A DNA stretch of 19,277 nucleotides from DUNY01 sp964520055 (GCA_964520055.1 CAZFME010000029.1:1-19277); one strand, 5' to 3'; counted from the first letter of the stretch, positions 7,627-15,615 are shown. The notes: generated by a model from the sequence alone, not told the origin. Program-made: numbers and translations.

Positions 7627-8013
7627 TCATGGAAGGATTTTGATTATTAAATCCATAACAGTAATCAAAATTGGAATGGATAAAACTATAATGAATATTT
7701 TTGCAGCGAATTCTATTTTTGTTGCTATCGAAGAGGAACCAGCATCTTTGCATATCTGTGAACCGAACTCCGCAATATAAGCAATGCCAATAATTTTAAA
7801 AACAGTAGAAATATATGAATAATTAATATTTGCCTTTTGAGATAAATCTCTTAAAAGTTCTACTACGATCAGAATTTGATCAATCATTCGCAGGAAAATT
7901 ATAACCCCAACTACTATACTCATTTGAAGGGCTATTTCAGGTCTATCCTCGCGTATTAGTACTACAAGTATGGTTGTGACCAGACACAATCCCACAATTT
8001 GTATGATCTCCAT
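7627..8013 (-). CDS. spoIIIAD: Stage III sporulation protein AD
   Basis: Small integral membrane subunit of the SpoIIIA channel, 128 residues, with about four hydrophobic segments (near residues 3-19, 27-48, 69-85 and 104-125). The family-typical N-terminus EIIQIVGLCLVTTILVVLI and the central YISTVFKIIGIAYIAEFGSQ are both present. ATG start with AGGAGG eight bases upstream. Its TGA stop is in the same frame as the spoIIIAE reading frame that follows only five codons later. Confidence 0.94.
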   Translation of the reverse strand: MEIIQIVGLCLVTTILVVLIREDRPEIALQMSIVVGVIIFLRMIDQILIVVELLRDLSQKANINYSYISTVFKIIGIAYIAEFGSQICKDAGSSSIATKIEFAAKIFIIVLSIPILITVMDLIIKILP

Positions 8014-8024
8014 TAAAAAGCCTC

Positions 8025-8222
8025 CTAGTACAACTGGAACATGGTCTTTACGCTTGAAAAAAGCTGATTGATAAGCTGTATTACCATCATTAAGACAATT
8101 ACAACACCGACAAGGGTGGTCATTTGGGCTTGTTCTTTTCTCCCCGCTTCATCCAATACTTTACTCAGGATAGAGATAACTATTCCAATGGCGGCGATTT
8201 TAAATAAAATATCTACATCCAC
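8025..8222 (-). CDS. spoIIIAC: Stage III sporulation protein AC
   Basis: A 65-residue membrane protein with two hydrophobic helices (about 4-20 and 35-57) joined by the polar turn LDEAGRKEQAQ, as in all SpoIIIAC proteins. It forms part of the membrane base of the SpoIIIA complex. GTG start with GAGGGG seven bases upstream; it follows spoIIIAB by 16 bases and precedes spoIIIAD by 11, with that gene's ribosome binding site overlapping this stop. Confidence 0.93.
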   Translation of the reverse strand: MDVDILFKIAAIGIVISILSKVLDEAGRKEQAQMTTLVGVVIVLMMVIQLINQLFSSVKTMFQLY

Positions 8223-8238
8223 TTCAACACCCCTCTTG

Positions 8239-8760
8239 CTAATATAATAATAATAAAATCATGAGACCGGATAAGACACCCAAATATTTCCACAATTTTT
8301 CATTCTTCTGTTTTTCTTCAATAGACGTAATTTCTTGTTGTCTTAAATTATCTAAAGTCAACTTGATATTTTTTATTTGATTTTGTTTGTCTGTAGAACC
8401 TAAATATTTTCCAAAAGCCATTAATATTTCATAGTCATTATCCGTAATATAAGAGTTTATGTAAAAATCTTTTAATGATTTTTCCCAAGCTTCATTAGCA
8501 GTAAGACCGTTGCGGGAAGATAGGTTTTTTGCTGTTATAACAAAAAGCTCTGCAACATCTTTTTCGCACTTTTTACTTATACTTTTAAGAGCCTCGGGAA
8601 GTGGTGAATGTCCGTAATTTATTTCCGTTTCAAGCATAGAGAGTGCTACCTGCAAATTTCTTAAAGTTTTCGGACGGTATTTAAAATTACCTGCTATAAT
8701 AAATCCCATCATACTGCACGAAATAACTACCATTACGCCACCCGTCAATTTTAGCCACAC
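8239..8760 (-). CDS. spoIIIAB: Stage III sporulation protein AB
   Basis: SpoIIIAB resembles a GspF/PilC platform half and is thought to link the SpoIIIAA ATPase to the channel. The 173-residue protein has an N-terminal membrane segment (about 5-25), a cytoplasmic helical domain with LRNLQVALSMLETEINYG and PLPEALKSISKK, a second helical bundle (about 75-145) and a C-terminal membrane segment ending LSGLMILLLLY. The GTG start overlaps the end of spoIIIAA by 10 bases and has GGAGG seven bases upstream, indicating coupled translation with the ATPase. Confidence 0.94.
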   Translation of the reverse strand: MWLKLTGGVMVVISCSMMGFIIAGNFKYRPKTLRNLQVALSMLETEINYGHSPLPEALKSISKKCEKDVAELFVITAKNLSSRNGLTANEAWEKSLKDFYINSYITDNDYEILMAFGKYLGSTDKQNQIKNIKLTLDNLRQQEITSIEEKQKNEKLWKYLGVLSGLMILLLLY

Positions 8761-9770
8761 TGTATTTCCTCCCTTCCCTTTTTAATCATATTTTGCAGGC
8801 TGTTACTTTCCAGTATAGCTTCAACACTTCCTACACCAGAACTTGTCCCCAGAATTATATATCGATCAAAGAATCTTCTGCTTATTATTTTTCTGATTGC
8901 AGGTCGTTTTCTTATATCCTCAAAATCCGAACCATGTACAGTTGTAATAATGGCAACCCCTGCATTTATCGCCTCTTCAATTGCTGTGACATCTTCATTT
9001 CTTCCTATTTCATCAGTTGCTATAATATCCGGTGACATGGAACGAAGCAGTAACATAATTCCCTTGGCTTTAGGACAACCATTGAGAACATCGGTTCTAA
9101 TTCCCACATCATTTTGAGCAATGCCTTCATAGCAGCAAGCAATTTCCGATCGTTCATCCACAAGGCCTATATTGAGACCTTTTATTCCAAGTCTATCAAC
9201 TCCGGAACTGAGTTGCCTTACAATATCCCTTAAAAGCGTGGTTTTACCGGCTTTTGGCGGTGAAACAATAAGAACATTTAACACCTTCCCATTTTCTATT
9301 ATGAAAGGTAAGACCATATCAGCAGCTCCAATTATTTCTCTTGCAATCCTTATATTAAAACCTGAGATGTGTTTAATTGTTTTTATATTTTCGTTTTCCA
9401 TTAGAACATGACCTGAAAATCCAATTCTATGGCCACCAGATACGGTTATATAGCCATTTTTTAACTCTTCTTCAAATGAATATACTGAACACTGACTTAT
9501 AAAATGAAAAGTTTTACAAATATCGTCTTTTGTTACAAGATAGGCTATACTATATTGTTTGGTTGTTTTCCCATCATGAGTAAGCATAAAATCCTCATTG
9601 TTCAGTACTAACATTAAAGGCTTTGTTGGCCGCAATCTAATCTCTTCTAAATGCAAAAGATGATTAACGGAAACTTTTTTTATTAATTCAGCTATATTAA
9701 GTGGTAATAAAGGTAATATTTCAAATTCTAAAACATTTTGCACAGCTCTTTTATTTTTCGTAACTTTCAT
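8751..9770 (-). CDS. spoIIIAA: Stage III sporulation protein AA, ATPase
   Basis: Cytoplasmic ATPase of the SpoIIIA-SpoIIQ channel, related to secretion and pilus AAA-type ATPases; it is the energy source on the mother-cell side. The 339-residue protein carries LEEIRLRPTKPL (41-52), the SGGHRIGFSG motif (111-120), a Walker A segment SPPKAGKTT (170-178), GLVDERSEIA (202-211) and a Walker B segment DIIATDEIG (248-256), followed by AIEEAINAGVAIITTVHG. ATG start with GAGGAGG eight bases upstream. It is the first gene of the operon; a terminator and a candidate SigE promoter precede it. In B. subtilis the operon is transcribed by SigE in the mother cell. Confidence 0.96.
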   Translation of the reverse strand: MKVTKNKRAVQNVLEFEILPLLPLNIAELIKKVSVNHLLHLEEIRLRPTKPLMLVLNNEDFMLTHDGKTTKQYSIAYLVTKDDICKTFHFISQCSVYSFEEELKNGYITVSGGHRIGFSGHVLMENENIKTIKHISGFNIRIAREIIGAADMVLPFIIENGKVLNVLIVSPPKAGKTTLLRDIVRQLSSGVDRLGIKGLNIGLVDERSEIACCYEGIAQNDVGIRTDVLNGCPKAKGIMLLLRSMSPDIIATDEIGRNEDVTAIEEAINAGVAIITTVHGSDFEDIRKRPAIRKIISRRFFDRYIILGTSSGVGSVEAILESNSLQNMIKKGREEIQCG

Positions 9771-9793
9771 TATCTTGTCCTCCTCTTATTAAA

Positions 9794-9822
9794 TTTATAT
9801 TTAAAGCTTTTGCTTATTATGA
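9794..9822 (-). promoter_or_regulatory. Candidate SigE promoter for spoIIIAA
   Basis: On the minus strand TCATAAT (rc of 9816-9822) resembles a SigE -35, and AATATAAA (rc of 9794-9801) lies 14 bases further, resembling the SigE -10 consensus CATACAnT with a missing first C. SigE control of spoIIIA is known in Bacillus. The leader would be very short, with the ribosome binding site starting almost at the transcript start, so this is only tentative. Confidence 0.35.
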
Positions 9823-9829
9823 CTGACAT

Positions 9830-9859
9830 AAAAAAAAAGAGGGGATTTTCCCTCTTTTT
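9830..9859 (-). terminator. Intrinsic terminator before spoIIIAA
   Basis: On the minus strand a 10-bp stem (AAAAAGAGGG with CCCTCTTTTT, loop of 6 bases) runs straight into a T-run of nine. It ends transcription of the zinc-ribbon gene and so insulates spoIIIA from the efp unit. The A-rich opposite side makes it potentially bidirectional. Confidence 0.88.
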
Positions 9860-9882
9860 AATAATTCTTATTAATTTACTTT

Positions 9883-10341
<459 letters not shown>

Positions 10342-10362
10342 TTTTATTCCTCCCTTATTATG

Positions 10363-10920
10363 TTATACCCTACTTAAATACTCTCCTGTTCTTGTGTCCA
10401 CCCTTATAACATCTCCGATATTTACAAACAGTGGCACCTGTACTGATGCGCCAGTTTCCAGGGTTGCAGGTTTAGACCCACCGGTAGCTGTATCACCTTT
10501 AAATCCGGGCTCTGTTTGAGCTACTTCAAGCTCGACAAAAGTTGGCATCTCTATGCCAATGGAAATACCCTCATAAAACATTACCATCACTTCTATATTT
10601 TCCTTTAAGTAGTTTATTGAATCTCCTATTTGGTCCTTATTAATAGGCAATTGTTCATAAGTCTGAGTATCCATAAAATAGAACATATCACCTTCTGAAT
10701 ACAAAAACTGCATGGTTTTTCTTTCTACTATAGCTCGATTGAGCTTTTCTCCCGCCCTGAAGGTTCTTTCAAATACTTGCCCTGTTTTAATGTTTTTGAT
10801 TTTTGTTCTGACAAAAGCTGCACCTTTTCCGGGTTTTACATGTTGAAAATCGACTACTATATAAACATCTCCGTCAATTTCAACGGTTACACCTGTCCTC
10901 AAATCATTGGTTGATATCAA
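10363..10920 (-). CDS. efp: Elongation factor P
   Basis: EF-P binds between the ribosomal P and E sites and relieves stalling at polyproline stretches. The longest frame begins at TTG 10944, but GGAGG lies inside it six bases before a second TTG (10918-10920), which gives a protein of 185 residues starting ISTNDLRTGVTVEIDGD, the canonical start and length. With this start the modified loop reads VKPGKGAAF with the lysine at position 32, the residue that carries the 5-aminopentanol modification in B. subtilis. Three beta-barrel domains follow, with the signature region around TATGGSKPATLETGASVQVP near 140-160. The pepP stop lies 15 bases upstream. Neighbourhood pepP-efp is conserved in Firmicutes. 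Confidence 0.97.
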   Translation of the reverse strand: MISTNDLRTGVTVEIDGDVYIVVDFQHVKPGKGAAFVRTKIKNIKTGQVFERTFRAGEKLNRAIVERKTMQFLYSEGDMFYFMDTQTYEQLPINKDQIGDSINYLKENIEVMVMFYEGISIGIEMPTFVELEVAQTEPGFKGDTATGGSKPATLETGASVQVPLFVNIGDVIRVDTRTGEYLSRV

Positions 10921-10934
10921 AAAAACACCTCCAT

Positions 10935-12008
10935 CTATAAGCAAATTAATTGTTTTTCACTGTTGGTCAAATTCTCAAATCCATTTTTAGTTATAACAAT
11001 CATGTCCTCTATTCGCACACCGCCAAAACCCTCTACATAAATCCCGGGTTCAACGGTTACTATCATTCCGGGTAAAAGTTTATTTTCACCTTTTGGAGAT
11101 AGATTTGGTGTTTCATGGATCTCCAAGCCAACACCATGACCTAAACCATGACCGAAGAACTCACCAAAACCTTGTTTTGAAATGTAGTTACGAGCCACAC
11201 TATCTACATCTTTACCGCATAAACCCGGTTTTATGGACCCTATAGCTTTAATTTGAGCGTCAAGAACCGTGTTATAAATAGCCAGTTGTCGCTTAGAAGG
11301 TTTTCCGATGATTACGGTCCTGGTCATATCGGAACAGTAACCAGAAAAGCGAGCACCAAAGTCAATAGTAACCAAATCCCCAGACTGCAATATGCGTTCA
11401 GATGGAACACCATGTGGCAACGAAGTTCTGGGGCCAGAAACCAATATAGTTTGGAAAGCTTTACTCTTAGAGCCGTTTTTCTTCATGAAAAATTCCAACT
11501 CTGCAGCTAAATCCAGCTCACTTATACCTGGTTTTATAAAATCTAAAATATACTCAAAAGTTTTATCAGTTATTTTTTGAGCCGATTTTATAAGTTCAAT
11601 TTCATAAGAATCCTTTACAGCCCTTAGATCTTCAATAAAACCATCTGTTTTTATCAGACTTATATTCTTAAAATTCTCAGCCAGTTCATCATATTCTTTA
11701 ACAGTCAATGAATGACTTTCAAAACCTATATTCCCCAAATCCGATTCTTTTATAATCTGAAAGGATATTGAAAAAGGTGAAATGCCGGTTTTCTTTTCAA
11801 TGATTTCAAAATCAGATGCTTCATTTTTAGCCTGCTCGGTATATCTAGAATCGGTTATAATGTAGTTTTTATATCGTGTAAGTATTGTTAGACCTTCACC
11901 ACTGAAACCACTTATATAATACTGGTTCTCCGGTTTGCTAATAATAAATACATCTATGTTGTTTTTCGCAAGCTTTTCCGATATTTTTTTTAATCGATTC
12001 TTGTGCAA
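10935..12008 (-). CDS. pepP: M24 family Xaa-Pro aminopeptidase
   Basis: A cytosolic metallopeptidase that removes an N-terminal residue before proline (creatinase/prolidase fold). The N-terminal domain (to about residue 130) contains the SKPENQYYISGF segment typical of the family. The catalytic pita-bread domain shows the metal ligands: two Asp in TIDFGARFSGYCSDMTRTV, His in FGHGLGHGVGLEIHETP, and two Glu in VTVEPGIYVEGFGGVRIED. The longer frame begins at TTG 12026, but AGAGGGGGG lies within it, about five bases before a TTG at 12006-12008; that gives 357 residues starting HKNRLKKISEKL, close to the usual length. Adjacent to efp, as is B. subtilis yqhT, so substrate assignment (Xaa-Pro peptide) is by family; PepQ-like dipeptidase activity is the alternative. 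Confidence 0.9.
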   Translation of the reverse strand: MHKNRLKKISEKLAKNNIDVFIISKPENQYYISGFSGEGLTILTRYKNYIITDSRYTEQAKNEASDFEIIEKKTGISPFSISFQIIKESDLGNIGFESHSLTVKEYDELAENFKNISLIKTDGFIEDLRAVKDSYEIELIKSAQKITDKTFEYILDFIKPGISELDLAAELEFFMKKNGSKSKAFQTILVSGPRTSLPHGVPSERILQSGDLVTIDFGARFSGYCSDMTRTVIIGKPSKRQLAIYNTVLDAQIKAIGSIKPGLCGKDVDSVARNYISKQGFGEFFGHGLGHGVGLEIHETPNLSPKGENKLLPGMIVTVEPGIYVEGFGGVRIEDMIVITKNGFENLTNSEKQLICL

Positions 12009-12092
12009 ATAATCCCCCCTCTTCAAATAAAAAGCTGTAAACGATTCTAAACTAGTGTGAGTATTTCCCCGGCGGTTTATACTTATTCCCTT

Positions 12093-12122
12093 ATAATACT
12101 ATCATATTTCCTTTTTTTTGAA
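12093..12122 (-). promoter_or_regulatory. Candidate SigA promoter for pepP-efp
   Basis: In the 140-base gap between pilO and pepP the minus strand has TTCAAA (rc of 12117-12122) and TATTAT (rc of 12093-12098) separated by 18 bases: four of six and five of six consensus positions. I see no terminator after pilO, so partial readthrough from the pilus genes is possible. Confidence 0.35.
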
Positions 12123-12148
12123 TAGGGCTTTAAATTTTCGTGTTCAAT

Positions 12149-12718
12149 TTATGTAGGTAAATAGTATAAATTTACCCTAACTACAAGTTCCCATAATAAT
12201 GAAGATTTGAATGTTAAATCATCGGTAGGTGCATTTAATTCAATTCCATAAATCCGTGAAATTCTTGAGTAGTTTTCCAACTCACTGATAAAATCCAAAA
12301 GCGAATCATAACCACCGTTAATTGTTATCTCAAAAGGGATGGTGTTAATTGTAACTTCTGTAACATCCTCTGTTATCATGCTTTGAGGATTAATTGAAAT
12401 TATGGTAATATCTTTTTCATTTGCCCATTTTTCAACATCTGTCAAAAACTCCGATAAATCTTTGTTCATCGGTACCTTTTTAATAATATCGCTATATATA
12501 GCTAATAATTCTTCATAATCTATTGGGTTTTCATAAAGCTGTTTATATACTGAGCTTTCATTAGTAATTGCTTGTAGTTGCTCCCTTAAATCATTGAGCT
12601 TGATTATTTTATGGTTAAGTATAAAATACAAACAGCAGAATAAAAAACAAATAATAAAGATAAGTATGAGTTTACGCTCTCTGCTTGTAAGAGGTCTTTT
12701 TGACAGATTTATCCACAT
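12149..12718 (-). CDS. pilO: Type IV pilus assembly protein PilO-like
   Basis: Bitopic membrane protein of the pilus alignment subcomplex. The 189-residue protein has a short basic cytoplasmic N-terminus (LSKRPLTSRERK), one membrane segment (about 18-38), a coiled-coil stretch (about 40-60) and a C-terminal extracytoplasmic ferredoxin-like domain with FEITINGGYDSLLDFISELENYSR (about 130-153), the most PilO-like part. It could equally be called GspM-like. The gene starts at ATG, with AGAGGA about ten bases upstream, six bases after the pilN stop. No pilP or secretin gene follows, as expected for an organism without an outer membrane. Confidence 0.8.
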   Translation of the reverse strand: MWINLSKRPLTSRERKLILIFIICFLFCCLYFILNHKIIKLNDLREQLQAITNESSVYKQLYENPIDYEELLAIYSDIIKKVPMNKDLSEFLTDVEKWANEKDITIISINPQSMITEDVTEVTINTIPFEITINGGYDSLLDFISELENYSRISRIYGIELNAPTDDLTFKSSLLWELVVRVNLYYLPT

Positions 12719-12724
12719 TATTTA

Positions 12725-13273
12725 TCAGTCCTCTGTTAACTTTATTACTATTTCAAAATGATAGCAGTGATCGATTTCATTTTTAGTCTCTGCAAAACGG
12801 GTAAACCCAAGTGTTATATCAATTACACCATCGATTGTTTTTATGTCTTCCATAATCTGAGCCACATAGCTAATACTGGGAGCATATCCATCTATCCTCA
12901 GGTAATTGGATGTATCTATTTTTAAAGCATTTACAGTGATTCCTTCCGATATTAAAAAAATAGTTTGATTAAGGATTCGGGAGTAATTTAATTTACTTTT
13001 CATTAAATCTTTATAAACGTTCTGTCTTGTTTCATAATCCTTTAATATGTTTTCATAATTACTCCGATTTTGCATTTCTGCCTTCATATTGATTACCTCT
13101 TGAGAGGTGTTATAAATTTCGTTTTCAAGAAAACTCTTCGAATTATTAATAAATACCAGAGAACACACTAATATTACAGACAGAATACTGATTATCAAAA
13201 TAAATATTAAACGACATTTCTTTTTTGATCGATTAATCAACACTTCCTTGGGAAGCAGATTTAGTTTATGCAT
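12725..13273 (-). CDS. pilN: Type IV pilus assembly protein PilN-like
   Basis: PilN spans the membrane and docks its short cytoplasmic N-terminus onto PilM. The docking motif is visible as LNLLPKE (residues 4-10; family consensus INLLP). A membrane segment follows (about 23-44), then a coiled coil (about 45-90) and a small extracytoplasmic domain with ITVNALKIDTSNYLRIDGYA and VAQIMEDIKTIDGV (about 110-150), as in PilN/GspL periplasmic domains. The 182-residue length is usual. ATG start, AGAGGT seven bases upstream, overlapping the end of pilM and thus tightly coupled. Confidence 0.85.
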   Translation of the reverse strand: MHKLNLLPKEVLINRSKKKCRLIFILIISILSVILVCSLVFINNSKSFLENEIYNTSQEVINMKAEMQNRSNYENILKDYETRQNVYKDLMKSKLNYSRILNQTIFLISEGITVNALKIDTSNYLRIDGYAPSISYVAQIMEDIKTIDGVIDITLGFTRFAETKNEIDHCYHFEIVIKLTED

Positions 13274-13276
13274 ATT

Positions 13277-14251
13277 CTAACCTCTTAAAGCAAAACCGAT
13301 GGCACTAAAAAAATCCATATGATTGTCATCAATTTTAATATTTTTGCTAATAAAATCAAATTTACACTCATTGCCGGTATAAACTTGTATACCAAAAAAG
13401 CTCTTAAAAAGATTTTTACAATGGTGTAACTTGCTGCCTTTACCTATCAAAATGATCTCTTTGATTTGACGGCCTTTACTTTGTAATGAATGAAAATTAA
13501 AAGTTCTTGAGATTTCTAAAATAAGATTTTGATAAGCTGAAGGTAGGAATCCAAGGTCATTTTGGACGAGTTCGACCCAATTTTTATTAGCTGAAATAAT
13601 ATTGGACATTTTACTGTTAGTCGCGTTACTATAACAAAAATCAAGATCCCTATTAAACATAACCTTGCCATCAGCTACAACAGTCATTTCACTATGGCTT
13701 GAACCCAAATCTATTATGGCCGTTATGTCAGATATTTTCCCCTCTTTTAATACCCGTGCATTGGCAAGAGGATATATATCTAATGCCTTTAAGGGGAATC
13801 CCGAACTATCGGCTATTTTTGCATAATCCATAATTATTTCTTTCGGCACCGCAACCAGTAACACATGGTACATGTCTTTTTCTTTATTTATCAGCTCATA
13901 GTCACTTATGAAATCACCACTAAATATAGTGGAAAATTCCTGCATTTCCCAAAAGATTGCTTCCTTTAATTCTTTTTTATTTAATAACGGAAAATGTACA
14001 TACCTAAACATGGCATGTTTACTGGAAACTCCAATTACCACACCATTAGAGGGGAACTGCTCATTTATTTTTGTAAAACATTGCCTCATGATATCTCGTT
14101 CTTCGGGCTTGTTAAAGGCTGTCTTGCCTATTGGATTTTCCATTTGATAAAGACTTGTTACTGTTTTTTTGTTTCCCTTCTTTACCAAATATGCAACTTT
14201 AATACTCTCCGCTCCCAAATCTATCCCAGTATATATTGATTTAAATAACAT
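13277..14251 (-). CDS. pilM: Type IV pilus assembly protein PilM, actin-like
   Basis: PilM is a cytoplasmic actin/FtsA-like ATP-binding protein that couples the PilN-PilO complex to the assembly ATPase. Visible nucleotide-binding motifs are TGIDLGAESIKVAYLV at the start (phosphate 1), AIIDLGSSHSEMTVV in the middle (phosphate 2) and IILIGKGSKL near residue 270 (adenosine). The longest frame begins at TTG 14263 without a ribosome binding site; an ATG at 14249-14251 has GAGG six bases before it and gives 324 residues, so I use it. It follows the ComFB gene closely, with the comFB stop overlapping the upstream region by no more than a few bases. Confidence 0.9.
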   Translation of the reverse strand: MLFKSIYTGIDLGAESIKVAYLVKKGNKKTVTSLYQMENPIGKTAFNKPEERDIMRQCFTKINEQFPSNGVVIGVSSKHAMFRYVHFPLLNKKELKEAIFWEMQEFSTIFSGDFISDYELINKEKDMYHVLLVAVPKEIIMDYAKIADSSGFPLKALDIYPLANARVLKEGKISDITAIIDLGSSHSEMTVVADGKVMFNRDLDFCYSNATNSKMSNIISANKNWVELVQNDLGFLPSAYQNLILEISRTFNFHSLQSKGRQIKEIILIGKGSKLHHCKNLFKSFFGIQVYTGNECKFDFISKNIKIDDNHMDFFSAIGFALRG

Positions 14252-14259
14252 TGTTTGCC

Positions 14260-14544
14260 TCAAAAGGACTCATGATGAGGGTTTTTCAAAACAATGTCTA
14301 TTGCATTAAGTAATTGAATAATAACATCTGTATGATATTGCCTACTTAAAAGATCAATTTTGGCATAGACTTCACCTTCTCTTGTTACGGTGTATTTGGG
14401 AGGTAATTTATTTAAAGCAATTGCCATTATATCCAAACGGCAGTGTTCACATTTGCACATATCCCTGTCTTTTATAAGCTCATCCATTAATAAAGCTACC
14501 ACATTTTCCATATAGTTTTGTAATTTTAATTGCTCATCCCTCAT
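14260..14544 (-). CDS. comFB: ComFB family (late competence) protein
   Basis: A 94-residue protein resembling ComFB of the B. subtilis comF operon. Features are NYMENVVALLMDELIKDRD (9-27), a cysteine cluster at 30, 32 and 35 (CKCEHC) followed by RLDIMAIALNKLPPKYTVT (36-54), the family signature, then a helical C-terminal half. The cysteines suggest metal binding. ComFB-domain proteins in cyanobacteria have been reported to bind cyclic dinucleotides; whether this one does is inference. It is the first gene of the pilMNO run, with ATG start and GAGGGG upstream, after a 253-base non-coding gap. Confidence 0.85.
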   Translation of the reverse strand: MRDEQLKLQNYMENVVALLMDELIKDRDMCKCEHCRLDIMAIALNKLPPKYTVTREGEVYAKIDLLSRQYHTDVIIQLLNAIDIVLKNPHHESF

Positions 14545-14713
14545 TTTTATTCCCCTCGTATAATATATTTAGACTCATATTCTTAATGGCCTATAAAATA
14601 TAATTCATATTTATTTAAAAGGGATACCCTGATATAAATAAAATAGAGTTATAGAATTATTAGGCAAAGGATAAATTCTTATTTCACTTGTAAATATTTA
14701 CCTATCGTTTCTA

Positions 14714-14734
14714 ATTATAGTACAGCATACTATA
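14714..14734 (-). promoter_or_regulatory. Palindrome over a candidate -10 upstream of comFB
   Basis: In the 253-base gap, a perfect 7-bp inverted repeat (TATAGTA and TACTATA, loop of five, 14716-14734) overlaps a perfect TATAAT on the minus strand (rc of 14714-14719). The -35 is poor: TCAACA at 15 bases or GGTCAA at 17. It might be a regulated promoter for comFB-pilMNO. Confidence 0.35.
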
Positions 14735-14797
14735 TGTTGACCGTAAAATTATAAGAATAATGTTTTAAAAATAGAATCAAATATATGAAAATTCTTT

Positions 14798-15268
14798 TTA
14801 ATTTACCCAGGAACCGAAAGGTGTTACTTTTGTACTCATTACTATATCGGCACCATTTGTCTTTGTTAATAAAGATATCTCTACGTAATGCTTACCTGAA
14901 GGTTGAGTGAATCTTAACTGACTCAACTCGGCTATTGGATTTGTACCTGTGTTTTTCCTCCTATAGAGCACCCCGTTTTCGAAATAATATGTTATTACTT
15001 CTCTGTTTCCAGTGATTGTTTTTATTTTATTTTCAGATATTATCTCAACACTTTTAGCTTGCCTAACGGAGGTGGATAACCATAAGAAAGCTTGTCTTGC
15101 ATTCTGCTGTACAAAAAGCTCATAATTCTCACGCTCATAAGCTTTTCGCCCAGCACTGTAAAGTGTGAAGGCTGTTATCAAGACCAAGCTTAAAAGGCCC
15201 AATGAAAGAATCAATTCAATGAGTGTAAAACCTTTTATATTCTTAAAATTTGCCCTTATATGTAGCAA
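14798..15268 (-). CDS. Minor pilin-like protein, GspJ/PilW type
   Basis: Prepilin-type protein of 156 residues. A 13-residue leader ends in Gly13, followed by FTLIELILSLGLLSLVLIT with Glu at mature position 5, the type III signal cut and methylated by a prepilin peptidase. The hydrophobic helix spans about residues 14-35. The rest is a beta-rich globular domain with a Tyr-rich segment (VITYYFENGVLYRRKN), as in PilW/GspJ-like minor pilins. The TTG start lies within the end of the preceding minor pilin gene (26-base overlap) with GGAG about nine bases upstream. Probably part of the priming tip complex with the two preceding gene products. Confidence 0.82.
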   Translation of the reverse strand: MLHIRANFKNIKGFTLIELILSLGLLSLVLITAFTLYSAGRKAYERENYELFVQQNARQAFLWLSTSVRQAKSVEIISENKIKTITGNREVITYYFENGVLYRRKNTGTNPIAELSQLRFTQPSGKHYVEISLLTKTNGADIVMSTKVTPFGSWVN

Positions 15269-15602
15269 TTTCTACCACTCCGTTATCTCCTTGTACCTCG
15301 ACAGTAATTTTTAAAAGATTTATATTCTCAGTTTGTATTCTTACACTTCGATGAAAATAAATAGCGTTGGAATCTATACATTCTTCATTTTGCTCGCCAA
15401 TTTTAACTCTAACTTCGCCAAAAGATAAGGCCTTTAGCTCCTCTATTTTATCTTGGGCTAAAGCTGTAGCAATCGTTATTTCTTTGCTTTTTGTATTGGA
15501 ATATACACTTTGAGATAAAAGGGTGCTTATCGAAACTGTTATTAAGGCTAATATGGTTACAGCCATAATGATTTCAATCAGAGTATAACCTTTATTAGAC
15601 AA
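15243..15602 (-). CDS. Minor pilin-like protein, GspI/PilV type
   Basis: A 119-residue prepilin-type protein with a very short leader (cut expected after Gly5) and mature start YTLIEIIMAVTILALITVS with Glu at position 5. The following LSQSVYSNTKSKEITIATALAQDKIEELKALSF segment (about 28-61) is the characteristic GspI/PilV helix in which a conserved AxxxAQxKxExL pattern can be seen. Small beta domain after that. TTG start with AAGGAG eight bases upstream; it begins 13 bases after the GspH-like gene and overlaps the next one. Confidence 0.85.
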   Translation of the reverse strand: MSNKGYTLIEIIMAVTILALITVSISTLLSQSVYSNTKSKEITIATALAQDKIEELKALSFGEVRVKIGEQNEECIDSNAIYFHRSVRIQTENINLLKITVEVQGDNGVVEIATYKGKF

Positions 15603-15615
15603 TTACATCTCTCCT

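Noticed and set aside
14605..14640. AGGG-TAT-CCCT hairpin followed by TTTT as a terminator before comFB
   Set aside because: The stem is only four pairs and the T-run is four; too weak to call.
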